Position numbers and translations under genes: made by a program | The notes under the pieces: model-generated | Seen by the model: the letters and a program-made list of their open reading frames with translations, nothing else | What the model was told of the DNA's origin: nothing | The model's database searches: none | Origin: Otis tarda | Lineage: Eukaryota; Chordata; Aves; Otidiformes; Otididae | Length of the DNA stretch: 64,000 bases | Direction of reading: 5' to 3' | Assembly: GCA_026413225.1 (NCBI GenBank) | Contig: CM048556.1 | Coordinates: 21,801,115 to 21,865,114, forward strand | Part shown: positions 13,692 through 25,900 of the stretch, piece by piece | Layout of the letters: every line of letters starts with the position of its first letter | How positions within the stretch are numbered: position 1 is the first letter of the stretch

Positions 13692-13701
13692 AGCGCCCCC
13701 T
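13692..13701 (-). promoter_or_regulatory. Candidate CTCF core motif
   Basis: The minus strand reads AGGGGGCGCT, an exact match to the common CTCF core. The bases upstream on that strand (GCAGGG) fit less well. Binding is not shown. Confidence 0.25.
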
Positions 13702-16700
13702 CCCTGCAAGCCCCAGATTCCCCCACGCCAGTCAGAGCATCACAGCAGCGCAGCGAGGTGCGCTGTATTCGGTGTTTATGAAGGTAGCCCCTCCAAAAAA
13801 GGGAAAGGAGCAGAGGGGACGGTCCTTGATCTTGCTTCCAGGGTGTCAGCAGAAACAAACCAAGAGCTTGGGGCACAGCTCACAGCACCGCGGGAGCAGG
13901 AGAGCCCTGCCACCACCACGCTGCCGCTCTCCGTCACAGGAGCCGCAGGGGAACCACCCTTGGCCCTGGCAGTCTGACGATGCCGTGAAGCACCTCGGAC
14001 CTCACCTCTGAGAGCACGGGGAGCCCCACACGTGGGAACCGCTTCCCCTCAGCCCTCGACGAGTTTCTGGGTGTATTCACCTAGACAGTGACAGCACTTT
14101 ATATAGAAGATGCATCTCAGAATGACATCTCAGCAGCTACAGAAGATTCTGAAGCTATGACCTGCGCTTTCGCCCTTCCCTCCCAAATTCAGCTCCTTTT
14201 CAGCTAAATCCTGGTGACACTGCAGTGGCCTCAAATCACAAATGCAGCCAGAGCTTACGAAGCACTACAAAAGCATTTGTTCCAATATTTACTCAGATTT
14301 TTCATGCTACACCTACCATGGACTCTCGTTTATTGAGAACATAACGCACTGGGGAAGGGCAAACCACACAGAGTATCTACTGCTGCCAAGCAAAATGTCA
14401 TTAAGGTCTTAGCAACGCAACACAAATTGAGTTTACACTGCAGCTTCTTTTGTATAAACCATATCCCAGAGAGAAACACGGCGACGAGGCTGAGTAATGA
14501 GTCGAAGCAGAGCAATCAAGGTGGAACTACTGAGCAACAGGGACAAGGATCCGTTCCAAGCTGGCATTTAAGATGAGGATAGAGAGCTTAATCTGGAGTA
14601 TAGAAGAGGTGATTATGTGCAGGCATCATTATAAACATATTTGATACCATGTAGGACACCTGCAGCTGCACAGAAAACACCCCAAGGTCCAATTGCACTA
14701 CAAAGACCATCACAAGCTGGAAGCTGGGATTCTTCTTAATAAAGGCTTACGTGTAAGCTGTGCACAGCTGAGAACCTCTTCCAAGTCTGGAACTTCAAAT
14801 CTCTTTCTTGTGCTACCCAGAACAGAAACACGCAACTCAGAAGTTCACCATTCTGCCATGGTGAACTTGTTATAATATTCATCACAGTCACCAGGGAGAA
14901 AGTCCAAAGCACGGTCCGTTCACGCGAAACGGATGCAAATGGGTTCAGGGATGACATAGAGTTCACCAGAGACCATTTGCATCCATTCAATGTTCTCCGT
15001 GCTCTGACCGGTCCACAAATTAAAGCGGATTAGACACTTCAGACGTCAGGAGCTTAGGGGGCTGCACACCCCCCTGATGCAGAGATCCTCGCTGAGCACA
15101 CAGACAGATGGGGACCACACAACGGCACCAGAGTTACGAGGCTCTGAGACAGGGGCATCAGGGTCTGTCAGCCCGGACTGAATTGCTGTTTCCTCCTCCA
15201 ATGAGCAAGCCCATTTTTTTTTTAAACAATATTGCACAGAGTTTTTCAGAACTTGCAAAAAAAAAAAAAAAACCATTTATAAATGCCTAAGAGTGGCTTC
15301 ATGGAGGAAAGCAATGGGAAAAAAAAAGCTACCTAAGGATTCTAGAGGACTAGCAGAGCGGATATCAAGACACAAAACAAATCCCCCCAAAAACACACAG
15401 GTCAGACATACTCTGCCAGCAGAAGCACTGAACGTTTAAAACGAGGGAAGAGAGACTCCAAGACGTGAGATTCAAAGATGTATTTTCCTGGCAGCCTTCC
15501 ATACATGCATATAAACCCCTCGTAACCAGCACACTGGTGCTTAAACTGATTAGCAGCAGGAGAGCCACAGGACCACGCTTCTCCATCGGCCTGTTCGCGT
15601 GGACAGGACTGAGAAACGACTGCGATTACATCCGGCTCACGCTCAGAATGCAGCGGCGCACGATCTCTGCCACACCCCCTTCCTCCCCAAAGCAGCAAGG
15701 CAAGGGAAATGTGGTGCAGGACACATCTCAAATAGGAAAAAAAAAAAAAAAAGTCCGCTAAACAGAATGCTCACTCAGCATTATGCCAGAAGGTAAAAAT
15801 AGAAAGCAGAGAGCCGGTACTGAATCTCAAGCAGCAGCCCCTGTTCATCGCAGCGCGAGCACCAGAGAGCCCCCGCCAACTTTCCCTTCGCTCCGTTCCC
15901 TCGGAGGCCGCACGTCGTTTGAATTTCCTACCTCCTCAGAAACACGCCAGCGGGGAATCGGCTCTGGGGAGCTGCAGGCTCGCACGCCCACCGCCATCGC
16001 CATGGCAGCCCCCCGCCAGCCTCCGAAAACAGCTCGTGACTTCGGGAGGAGGAAGGACAGGCTGGGAGGGGGGGGTTGTGAATATTCAACACCTTTGCAC
16101 AGCAGGACTGCCTGTTATCAGCGCAGGGGATGTCAGAGAGGCTGGCTCTCATGCAAAGCTTCCATTCCAACTAATTAGACAGCGGCTTCCTCCGGCATAC
16201 AAATTTGGGCTTTAGTCCCTTGTGAAAGAGCATACAGGACAGGGAGGGGCAAAAGGAGCAGAGAACACAAATGTCTGCAGCCATCTTGCTGAGTTAAAGG
16301 CTAAATGTTAAATCTCCAGTCACAGGTAAGACAGGGAGAACCAACACACACATGCCTTCACGCACTGAGAGGATGGGTCCGGTTTTAGGACGGGCTGAAC
16401 CACCTTCTGGAGTACGTCCCCACGGCATTTGGCTGTGGGAAGAGCTGAGACCGCTTGGACTGGATAGCTAACTAGGAGCAACAAGTCCCTTCATAACCAG
16501 CAGCGGAGGCCAGCGACGTGGGTCAGAGCTCAGCCAGCCCAGGACGGGACTGTCATCGTCTGCTTCTGCCATCCGGACCACAAAACACCTCCCAGAACTG
16601 CTCCGGGGCTGGAGAACCTAACTCGTTTCTCCCCTTGTCCCCAGGGATCAGCCACGTCCCAGCTGGCAGGACCTGCCTGAGGGTACGTCACCGAGGCGCG

Positions 16701-16904
16701 ATCGCCGCCGAGGGCCCCGTCGGCGCTGGGGCGGCCTTTCGGGTTACTCTTCGGCGTTTCGGCTGCTGCTGCAGCAAAGCCCGCCATTCTGGGCACCTTG
16801 AGGTCCCCGGCAAGTTGGTATCGATTGTGCCAAACCGCTCCCAGAAAAGTAAAGGTCACCATTTCTAAATTACACATACAACTCCACCCAACTCCCCTCT
16901 CCTC

Positions 16905-16923
16905 AAAAAAAAAAAAAAAAAAA
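16905..16923 (+). repeat. Poly-A run, 19 bp
   Basis: Flanked by CTCCCCTCTCCTC and GAGGAGAGG, which are nearly inverted to one another, so the run sits in a small imperfect palindrome. Confidence 0.95.
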
Positions 16924-19303
16924 GAGGAGAGGAAGGGGAATGTTTTTTGCCAAAATCTGCCCACTGCGCAGAGCAAAGAATAAGCAGCCTCCAAGGAGTC
17001 ACAGGGCAGATGCTCATCACCAGCTCTGCGTTTTCGCGTGACACACAGTGACACCAATGCTCTTTCTGCACACCTCTCCAAGGGCCCAGATGGCACCAGC
17101 GCCACTAAGACAAGCCCGACGCTTTGTCAGTCTCCTCTTGCTCTCTCTCCACCTCACACATTCCCATTCCAGATGGAAATCAGGCACAGTTTCTGCAGAG
17201 GCCTGGCCTCTGGTTTGGAAGTATAACCCACCGCTTTCTGTGCTTGCTCTGCCACCCGACTGGTCATCAGCTGCCTGATGGCAGCGCTGAACATGTCTCC
17301 GAGGGCGTCTTGATCAGCACCCAAAACCAATTCTCCATCCCCGCGATGCGCAGGTCTTTGGCACGCCCATGTCTGAGCCGAACACCATACACAGGTCTCC
17401 GTGCTCATGAGAAGATCATTTTCCTTTCCGGTTCCACATCCTTCCTAGGTATCACCACTGCAGAAGCACAGTTTAAGTAACCCTTCCCAAACTTCAGCAA
17501 TATTTTTGGTTTGCTGAAGTTTCAATTCTCCGCTGCCTTCGTGAGAGTGCTCTAACGTCAGGTGCTATTTCCGATCAGAAACAGATCCGGGTTTACCGAG
17601 ATGACTCAGGACACAAACCATCCTGTTTCTCACGCACTCAGCAGCCACACCATGTCCAAACAGAACAGCACCTTGGTCTCCAAGCAGGGCCTGAAGGACA
17701 GCTACGAAGGCTGCAAAACATTTGGCTTCTCTTAAGACATTAAGAAAGTGTTTGATTAGTTAAAGCAGACCAAACGCGTCCAGGCACCGGTCAGCACGAG
17801 ATCCTGCACACAGAAGTGGTTTATCTGAATAACGCACGTGATGACGTGGTAGGGCTTGCATGCTGTGCAACTCACTGCTGTAACGGCACCTCCTCAGTTG
17901 CCTGCCTTTATTCGGCCCCGAGGACAAACAGCTCTATTGGCTTTGGATCATCTTCTCTTCCAGGAGCTCAGATGCCCAGCACCCCTATAACCCGAGCTGA
18001 AATAAGCTGTTTATGTGTGGGAAACACGGTCAGACCCAAAGGGAAGGGAGAGGAAAGGAAGGGCTGAACTCCCTGTCTGTCCTCTGGATTGTATCCCAGC
18101 CCACAAAAAAAATCAAGAATGAAAACAGAAGCGATGGAAGATGGCATTCCAGAAAGCCACAAGTGACTGAAATACCAGTGGTCCATCCCTGCACGTGTTC
18201 CCGGGAAGCCAACATCCAACACGAGGAGGCTGGAGAAGTCAGTCTCACTACCAACTTACTGCTCCCACGATGGAAAAACAGACACAAAGGCCAGGTCCTC
18301 CCTGGAAATCACATTCCAGGAAGGCAGTTCATCCGATGTCAAAGGGAACACGACTACAATAAAGGGCTGCTAAGGAAGGACAGCAACGGGGAGGGAAAGA
18401 GCCACAGAGACAACCGCAGAAGGTCAGTTCCCCCTCCTGATTCCAGCAGGGAAATTCCCGGCTCCCAGCTCATCCTTTGTTTGTCTGCCCGAGAGGAACA
18501 ACAAGGGCTAAACCTCTTCTGCCCTGTTCACGAGAAAACTCTCCTCGCACCACGCTAGCTGCCAGCTGCAAATCTGTCGGGTTTTGACAACGCAGAGTCT
18601 TATCTGCTGGGTATCAGCGCAGCCAGACTCACAAATAACACAAATCCAAAACAAGACCATGGAATAATCAAGGTCTCCTGACTTCAAACACATGGCACAG
18701 TGCAGATGAAAAACATCCTCCCACCCAAGCAAGGAAACGTATCAGACAAACGGTACAATTTCTGCCATTCTTTTCTGATTTTTTTTCCCAGAGAAAGACA
18801 TGGACATCCCCAGGCCTGCAACGGCTTTCACCTCCCCTGTTAGAAAGATCATTCACAAAAAAAGAACAAAGTGGACTGTGCCTGTATTTGCGAAACACTT
18901 TGGGAATAAATCAGTGACATGAATTTGTCACTGAGACGGTGCTGGTAGCAGTACCAAACCCAAAGGACACCTGGTTAAAGAGGGAAGGGAAAAAAAAATA
19001 AAAATAATCAAAACCACCAAGCAAATCTACAGGCAACCTGAAACACCTCCGTTCCCTCCGCCTGCAAGAAACACGCAGCCAAAGAAACGGGAGGCCCAGC
19101 GCCTCCGCTAGACCATAACGCCTTCGAGACACATCGAAGGGAAACTAATCCGGGGGGAAGAACAACTCTAACAACAAAAACCATCCCCTCCTGCGGCTGA
19201 GGGACCCGCAGACCCAGGAAGCCGTTAGCAAAGCATGCTGTTAGTTCCCGAGGCCGCGCGCGCGCAACGCGGACGCGGCGCACGCCGCCAGCCGCCGCCT
19301 TAC

Positions 19304-19413
19304 CCTACTGATCTGCAGCTTCTCGGCGCCGGGCTTGAAGAGGTTCCATCGACGGCCGCCGTTCCTGCAGGTCCCGCGCACCTTCAGAGTCTTCGAAGCC
19401 TGTTCGTTCTCAG
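19304..19413 (-). CDS. Candidate small coding exon downstream of the large exon
   Basis: On the minus strand a 17-nt T tract is followed by CCCCGGCAG (acceptor, exon from 19413). A 110-nt segment ends AGG|GTAAGG (strong donor, exon end 19304). One frame is open throughout and encodes a basic peptide containing SKTLKVRG and RRWNLFKPG, which reads like protein rather than random GC-rich sequence. The large exon leaves in phase 0, but the CAG acceptor would need phase 1 to keep this frame. A second AG 5 nt downstream (exon from 19408, 105 nt) would fit phase 0 exactly. So either the weaker acceptor is used, another exon lies between, or this is not an exon of that gene. I do not recognise the peptide, and it could be a chance match within CpG-rich sequence. 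Confidence 0.35.
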
Positions 19414-20756
19414 CTGCCGGGGTAAAATCCACAGGAAAAAAAAAAAAAAAAAGGAATGACAAAAGATAAACGCTGTGCTTTAGCTCAGGCTGGGGGCGGA
19501 GGCTGTTCTTTTAAATGAAAGAAACAAAATTGTTTGCAAGAGACTCATTCAACCTCGTCTTTAGAAAAAGAGAGCAGAGGGTATATTTAGGTGCTTTATT
19601 CAGCGCTCTTGGGATACAAGAGAAATAGTGCAGAAATGCAGGCGCAAACCGAGAGCCAAGAGCCAAATTCAGAGCAGGTGGGGTCAGAGAAGCCGGGTGC
19701 GAAGCCGGAACGCTCTCCCGGGAGCGCCGGAGCCCCACCTGCGTGCGCCGGCATCGGGAGCGCAACAGCCCCTGGGTCGCAGCTGCTAACAGCACCTCCG
19801 CGCCCCGCACCCGCACGAAGCCCCGCTTCACCGCTGCCGCGACCCCTCCGACGCAACGCCTTGCAAAAGGAACAGCTCCGGAATTCAGGCAGAAAGCAAA
19901 AATGGAAAAGTCCACAAAAGCTGTTTTTCAAGGAAACTGGGCTACCCCTCACCCCAAGCGCTTCAGGCCAGCCCCGCACAGACGCGATTCCGATCCAGCT
20001 TTAAGCGAGCTCTGCCACTTACACCAAAGCTCAGCCTGGCCTTGCTGATGGGACAAGCACAGAGCAGCTTGTAAAGAGGCAAATGGTGGAACAGAGCTGG
20101 CGACTCACCTTTCAAAATTAAGCTCTGCTTTTCTAACCAAGCCAAATTTTCAGCTCCCCATCCTAACCCTCTCTTTTTGGGACGACGCTGCCACTCTGTG
20201 CGAGATCGGGGTTTTTCCCTCCCGCGTTTGGCAAGGTTAGATTCTAATCCCTTGCTCCGTCGGACACTTCACGTCCCCTGGCCTGGAGCGACAGCCACTG
20301 GGAGGAAGGAAACCGAGCTGAGCACCGTTCGTGCCCCCCCACGCCCCCTCCTCTCACCAGGCGCAGGGGGTCTGCGCAGCGCACGCGTACGGGTACGCAC
20401 ACACGCGCCCACGGGCGCTCCCAGCCCCAGGAGCCTTGGCATCCCATTCGTGGAGAAAGGCATCCACAGAAAACAGCCAAGTTCTGGAATTCTTCCCCGA
20501 AGGATGCACAGCGCTAATTTTGTTTTTCCAAAACCCAGGCAGAGGATTCGGACTGCGCCAGCCCTGAGGGGTCTGAAACCAGACAGCACAGGGTAAACGG
20601 TCCCGGGCTTTGGGAAGAGCGGAGATCCACGCCTGGGTGCTGGGGCTCAGGTCACCTTTACCTCATCAGAGCACAACACACACCCCACGCGCTCCCTGCC
20701 CCAAATCAAAGAGGAGGGGATCCCTCTCTGCCCAGGACGGCAGCACAGAGCGCCTC

Positions 20757-20790
20757 GGAGCCGGGACCCAGCGCCGCGGAGCCGGGACCC
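20757..20790 (+). repeat. 21-bp tandem duplication in CpG-rich DNA
   Basis: GGAGCCGGGACCC occurs at 20757-20769 and again at 20778-20790, a 21-bp period, in a GC-rich block that codes for nothing recognisable. Confidence 0.85.
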
Positions 20791-21326
20791 CGCTGCAGCC
20801 CTGGCACGGCTGGGCGGGCAGCAATCCTGATTTTCTTCCAGCGTTGCTGGGAGAGAGATTGCACCGAGACCTATTTCCCAAATGCGATGCTGACGCAGGC
20901 AGCCTGCTGCTATTTTTAGCAACGCGCGTTTCCCTTTCTAGACTCGCGGAAAATCGAGCTGCAGCGCGAGCGCCGGTTATAGCAGGAGGCTGCCACCGGG
21001 CTCCGGCGGCAACGTGCCGAGGTAGTAGCGCTCGGGAGCAACGTGCAACCGCAGCAACGCTCACAGAGAGATGGACGCGTTACTCCCCACGTGCCGGAAA
21101 CGCGTGCACGCCGACAGAAGAGCCATCGATTACAGGCGGCCGCTTTGCCTTTGCCTTCCTCGCCCTCCCTAACCCTGACGTGCTGCCACCATCCGTTAAC
21201 CGCTCAGATCCCCGGCGCGCTCCCGGGCAACGCCAGCGCCGCCTGGCAGCACTCCCAAACCTGCCCGCTGCTAAATCACAGGACTCTTGGTGCTAGCAGC
21301 ATCCCTTCAGGAAACCATTTCCTTAC

Positions 21327-21352
21327 TCTAATTATCAATCTTTTTAATTAGA
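21327..21352. promoter_or_regulatory. Perfect homeodomain-type inverted repeat
   Basis: TCTAATTA and TAATTAGA form an exact 8-bp inverted repeat separated by 10 bp. A CRE-like TGATGTCATC follows within 25 bp. The AT-rich element stands out at the edge of CpG-rich sequence and could be an enhancer. Function is inferred from motifs only. Confidence 0.3.
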
Positions 21353-22529
21353 GGTTCAAGAAATGATGTCATCTATTCAATCATCAGCCTATCTCCCTGC
21401 CAACACAAGACCCTTCTGGCAAATACACCCTGCAGTGCTTTCTCCACTGTCAGTTTGAGCAGGACAAATAGCTCATCGTTGTCTTTGGCTCATGAGATTC
21501 TCTTCCGGACCAGGAAGAGCACGAAAGCACAGGAGAAAAACCCCTCACTTCTTGCCTATCTGTTCATCTTCTCGTAACCAAATCGGAGGGACTGTGTTCA
21601 GAGACATAAAAGACAGAAAACAGCCTTACTCCACAAACACGCTGTATACAAAAGGATGTTACTGGCTAGCGAGAAGCTCCTTAGCACGCGGCCACCAGAG
21701 CTCCCTCACCTGGCTCCAGGGCTGTAACAAGACACATTCCTGGATTTCCAACCCATACAGCCCTCGGTGTGCTCTGCAGGACAGCCGAGACCAAAAACCA
21801 AACCTGGGAGAAAGCCGTCGCAAAGCTACTCACCGCGTCTCCTGAGCAAGTGCTGCATGCGCCCTCCCACCTGGTCCAGCCCCATCGGGGTGCTCTGGGA
21901 GAGCGGCTCCGAGCGACACCTCTCCACGAGAACTTTGAAGGGTGCCGCTTGCGGGGATGGCTGAGAAGGATGCGACATCAGCTGGCAAGAGAAGAACGTT
22001 CACGTGTCAGACCTCAGACAAAGCAATCACAGCGCACACAACAGTACATACAGTTTTCAAGACAGTGCGACACACGTTAGACCTTCCCACCGCGATCTGC
22101 ACCCGCTGCATTTTTTTTTGTTGACTGAAAGATTAAGACTTGCCGGCTGCGGCGTTGGAGTGCCCCAGCTCCCGTTGCACGGGGCTCAGACCTCGAGCAC
22201 GGCTCACAGCGTTTAAGTCCCACAACTTCCAGCGGCACTCGGCCTCCGCGGCACTTCTGAGAGTAACAGGCGACGAAGATGTCTCCTTTCCGCGCAGCTT
22301 TTTGCCTGCTCTCAGATTACCACGTCCCACCAGCAGCGCACGCAGGGAGCGAATCAGCTGGTGCTGAGGACCCAATGCTACCTAAAACATTTTGGGCTGG
22401 CTTCACAATGCGCTGGCTGCTTTCTAAGGGACAGCAAACCAGCAGCCAAAGACACAACCTGGCTGGCAGGATGCGGCCTCACCCAGCCCCGCGCCACGGT
22501 GCCCAAGCAAAGGACCAAGCCGGGTCTGG

Positions 22530-22925
22530 AGATGGTGGCCAGGGTCAGCCAGACTTCGTTAGGCACATTCATGGCGATAAAGCAGGTCCAAGGTAAAGCA
22601 GGTGAGTCAGTTCACAGATCAGGGTCAGACAAAGCCTTGTGACCCTTAGGCAGGTCCGTGGCGGTGAGGTAGCTCCAAGGCCAAGCCAGGAAATCAGGCC
22701 CCAGGTCGGTCTCCAGCCGAGCAGGGAGAGGCACAGCCGCGGCCGAGCTGGAGACCAGCACTCCTCCCGTGTTGGTCAAGGAAGGACTGAGCACCCAGGG
22801 CAGAGCTTAAATGGGCTGCCAGGCCCTGGGGATGGTGTGGAGGCCCCAGATGAGACTGCTTAGGGCCATTAAGAGCAATTAGTGCACTCAAAGCTCAGTG
22901 AGGGTGGACAACTGGGAGGTCTGCT
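22530..22925. repeat. Unclassified interspersed repeat, copy 1
   Basis: This segment resembles 57705-58115 in the same orientation. Shared landmarks in order are GGTGGCCAGGGTCAGCC / GGTGGCCAAGGGCAACC, GAGCTTAAATGGGCT / GAGCTTAAATTGGCT, and GGGCCATTAAGAGCAATTAGTGC / GGGCCGTTAAGGGCCAATAGTGC. It resembles a moderately repeated avian family I have met before but cannot name with certainty. I see no LTR ends, open frame or flanking duplication. Confidence 0.6.
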
Positions 22926-25900
22926 TCAATGGGCACTCCTGAACTGAGCTAGGAGGTGCATCCTTTGGTGGCCTACAGGAAACGGCAGACTGTTAATTTC
23001 TGGATTTTTTGCCAGGTTACAGTTATCAGTCACCACTGGTCTCCATGTACAGCCATGCTCAAGAGACACCTAAGAAGCGGGAAATGGAACAAGGGGGTTT
23101 TTCAGAAAGACCTCCAGCACTTGAAAGGTCTAGTCCTGGAGCAGAGCAATGAATTTGCAATGGTGAGGTTTAGGAGAACAGTCTGTTTACGTGTGCGCTC
23201 ATCCAGCAGCGTAGTAACAGGATCTGCCCATGCCATTATAAAAACAGAAGTTACAAGTTCTTAGAATAAAGCTGGGATACCCATCAAGAACAATTCCCGC
23301 AAAACTCAACAGTCCTCCTGATAATGAGATCCATATAAAAGTGAATTAAATTAGTAACAGGATGTCATTTTCCTCATTCCCAAAAATCTTAACAAAACAC
23401 TCCCTTCCAGGTATTTCTAGAGGTCATAGAAGGTCTTTTTCAACTCCATAAACAGAAGCTTACAGAAGGTCTACGAAGAGGACAGGAGGTGACTAAACGT
23501 GACGGCACTGCTGTTATTGCTGTGCTGCCGGAGTCACCGGGAGGGTACAGAGAGCCTTCTGGGGAGAGAAAGGACTCTTCGTGTGCAGGTGGACTCGGAT
23601 CACTTTGATGGAACACGTAACTGCAAACGAACATATCAGACCCACGGACTGTCCTCCTTCAAAAGCCGAGTCTTGCATCACTTAACTGCTAACAAAGGTC
23701 TAAATCAAATGCATTGACCCTCCTGCAACCCAATATCTGTAAAATCATCTCGTTTTCTTTCAAGATACTTCCTACCCACCCTACGTCTTCTCCTGGTGGC
23801 TTCTGGTGCGACTGGGGAGACGTACCTAGCTGCATGCAGATGGCCTGGCCTTGCTCTGCACCAAATCCACCAAGGACCATCGGCTTTGGACCAGGCTTCA
23901 GCCCTTTGTGTTACTCTTGGGAATTTTTCCAGGTCTTTGTTGCTGAAAGGTTAGCTCATGATCCCATTGCTCAGCATTTCTAACGCTTGCTCTTTACAGC
24001 ATCGCCGTTCGGACCAGACCGTGGTCCCAAAACACCCAGCGTACACACACCCCCCCGCCGGGCACGATGCGCCGAACGGGCTGGTCTGCACCTTCCCCTG
24101 AACAGCTGTTACAGGGGCCATGGCAACACACCCCTCCGCACCGTTTCCCCTCTAACGTATCTAGCTCCTGCCACCACAACCGGGTTGTTTTTTTCTGGCT
24201 GTGCCTCCTCCCCAGGGAGAGCACAGGTTACAGCCCGGCCAGGTTTCAGACGGTCCAAATGCAAACCACAGCCCTCAAAAGAAAACTGGGACCTCGTTCT
24301 CTGAAAACGCTCCTGCTTTTCATTTTATTGTCTGTGACGTGTGACACCGCGGAAGTCTGGTGGATAATCGTAGAGCCAAGCAACCAGCAGAACAATCCGT
24401 TTGGAGAGGTCAGGAGAAGAAAACGGGAGGTGCTCCTCGCTGGGAGGCTCCTAGCCCCAGTTAGAGGCAGGTGCGTCGTACTTCCACGGCCCAGCTAATA
24501 ACTGGGTGCCCCAAACGGTTCAGTGCATCCGTCCCCAAGACTCCAGCAGCCCTGTTCTCACCGCTGTGGTATTATCGATTATCTTTATTTACAGATGACG
24601 AACGAAGCGGACAGTCCCCAAAAGCAGAGTGGGAGCCTGGGGATGAGTTAAGGTTTGATCTCCCGTTCCCTGCTCCCAGCGCCGTGTCCACTGACCCAGG
24701 ACACTCCTCTTGACCGGTTAACAGCTGGGAGGGGGAAAAAGCCAAAGAAAACCTTCCACGCAGAGAAGTTCTGGACACACTGTCACGTTGGCGTGTAGGC
24801 CACCCATGCCCAGAGGTCCCCATTCACATCGTTCCAAGGATGGCAGGAGGTGGCCTGTGGTAACTTTGAGGCTGGGAACTAGATCAGTTTAAGATCCAAC
24901 AAGTATTTTAAGAAAACACGTGGAAATCTGAATCACCCATGTGTTCGGCGGCTGGTTATACATACACGTAAAGCCTATCAGCTTTGCAAACCCAACCTGC
25001 CTCTCCCTGACAATGCTAAAAATACATTCCCAAAAAAACCCTACCCCACTATAGATAGCACCGAATATAGGCTGTAATTCAAGATTTTGCTGGCACCTCA
25101 CGGTTATTAAAAACACGAAAATCTGAACAGCTTGGAGACAGGATTTAGAGGTTCTGTCTCTAAAAACGAGACGATTGTCAGCCGTAACCATATGAAAAGC
25201 CACAAACACACAGGATCTCCATTCTGCAGCTAAATCGCACCTCGCTACTGGCAGGAGCACACTGCTTTTCTGGCAACGGCAGGATTTAGAAAGTACTCTT
25301 TCTTAATTTGGAAGGACTACGAAGCCTTTCGTAAGCGCAGCTACCAGCAGCAGGCTGACACAAGCCAGTTTACTGCCAACAACCAGGATCTGAAGAGAGC
25401 TCTGAAGACCAGCTCCCAGAAACGCCCATCTCCCAGCTGGCATCATTCACCGGAGCGGGGAGGGAAGAGACAAATCCACCCAGCAGTCCCACTCCTGCAG
25501 CTGCTCCCAAGATGTGCGGCAGCAGAGGGACAATAAAACAATATCCAGCTAAAGGTCACTATGAGAACTTGTTGCACGCCGCTTGTAATTTCTAGCAAAT
25601 GCAGAAAAAGTTGCTGTGTCTTCCTCTTGTGAAAAGGCGCTCGCAGCTGCTGCCCCAGAGTGAACCTTCAAATCTGTGGGAGGATCTGAGATGCGCCCCA
25701 GCTATCAGACAGCAGATCTGCAAACGCGTCCTCTGGCATGCGCACACGCAGGCAAACCAGTAAACCCGCGCTTCCAGTCAGACCCACCGCGCGCACAGGG
25801 AGCGGCCCGGCTTTTCCCGGGCGGGATGCGGCTAGCGCGCAGAAATCACAAAAGCCAACAACGCCGTGCCAGCCCCGACCCCGCGCCGTCAGCACGGGCC

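Larger units (their letters stand above)
8161..19303. other. No gene recognised; probable intron of the minus-strand gene
   Basis: The sequence is mixed in composition, with a GC-rich block at 8560-9010, the AT-rich island at 9060-9295, A runs at 15257-15272 and 15737-15752, and a candidate CTCF core at 13692. No frame shows a domain or family I recognise on either strand. Confidence 0.5.
19414..22529. other. CpG-rich block without a recognised gene
   Basis: Roughly 19640-21290 is CpG-rich, a secondary island that could hold an alternative promoter near the candidate exon at 19304-19413. ORFs overlap on both strands and none carries a known motif. The AT-rich inverted repeat at 21327 marks its end. 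Confidence 0.45.
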
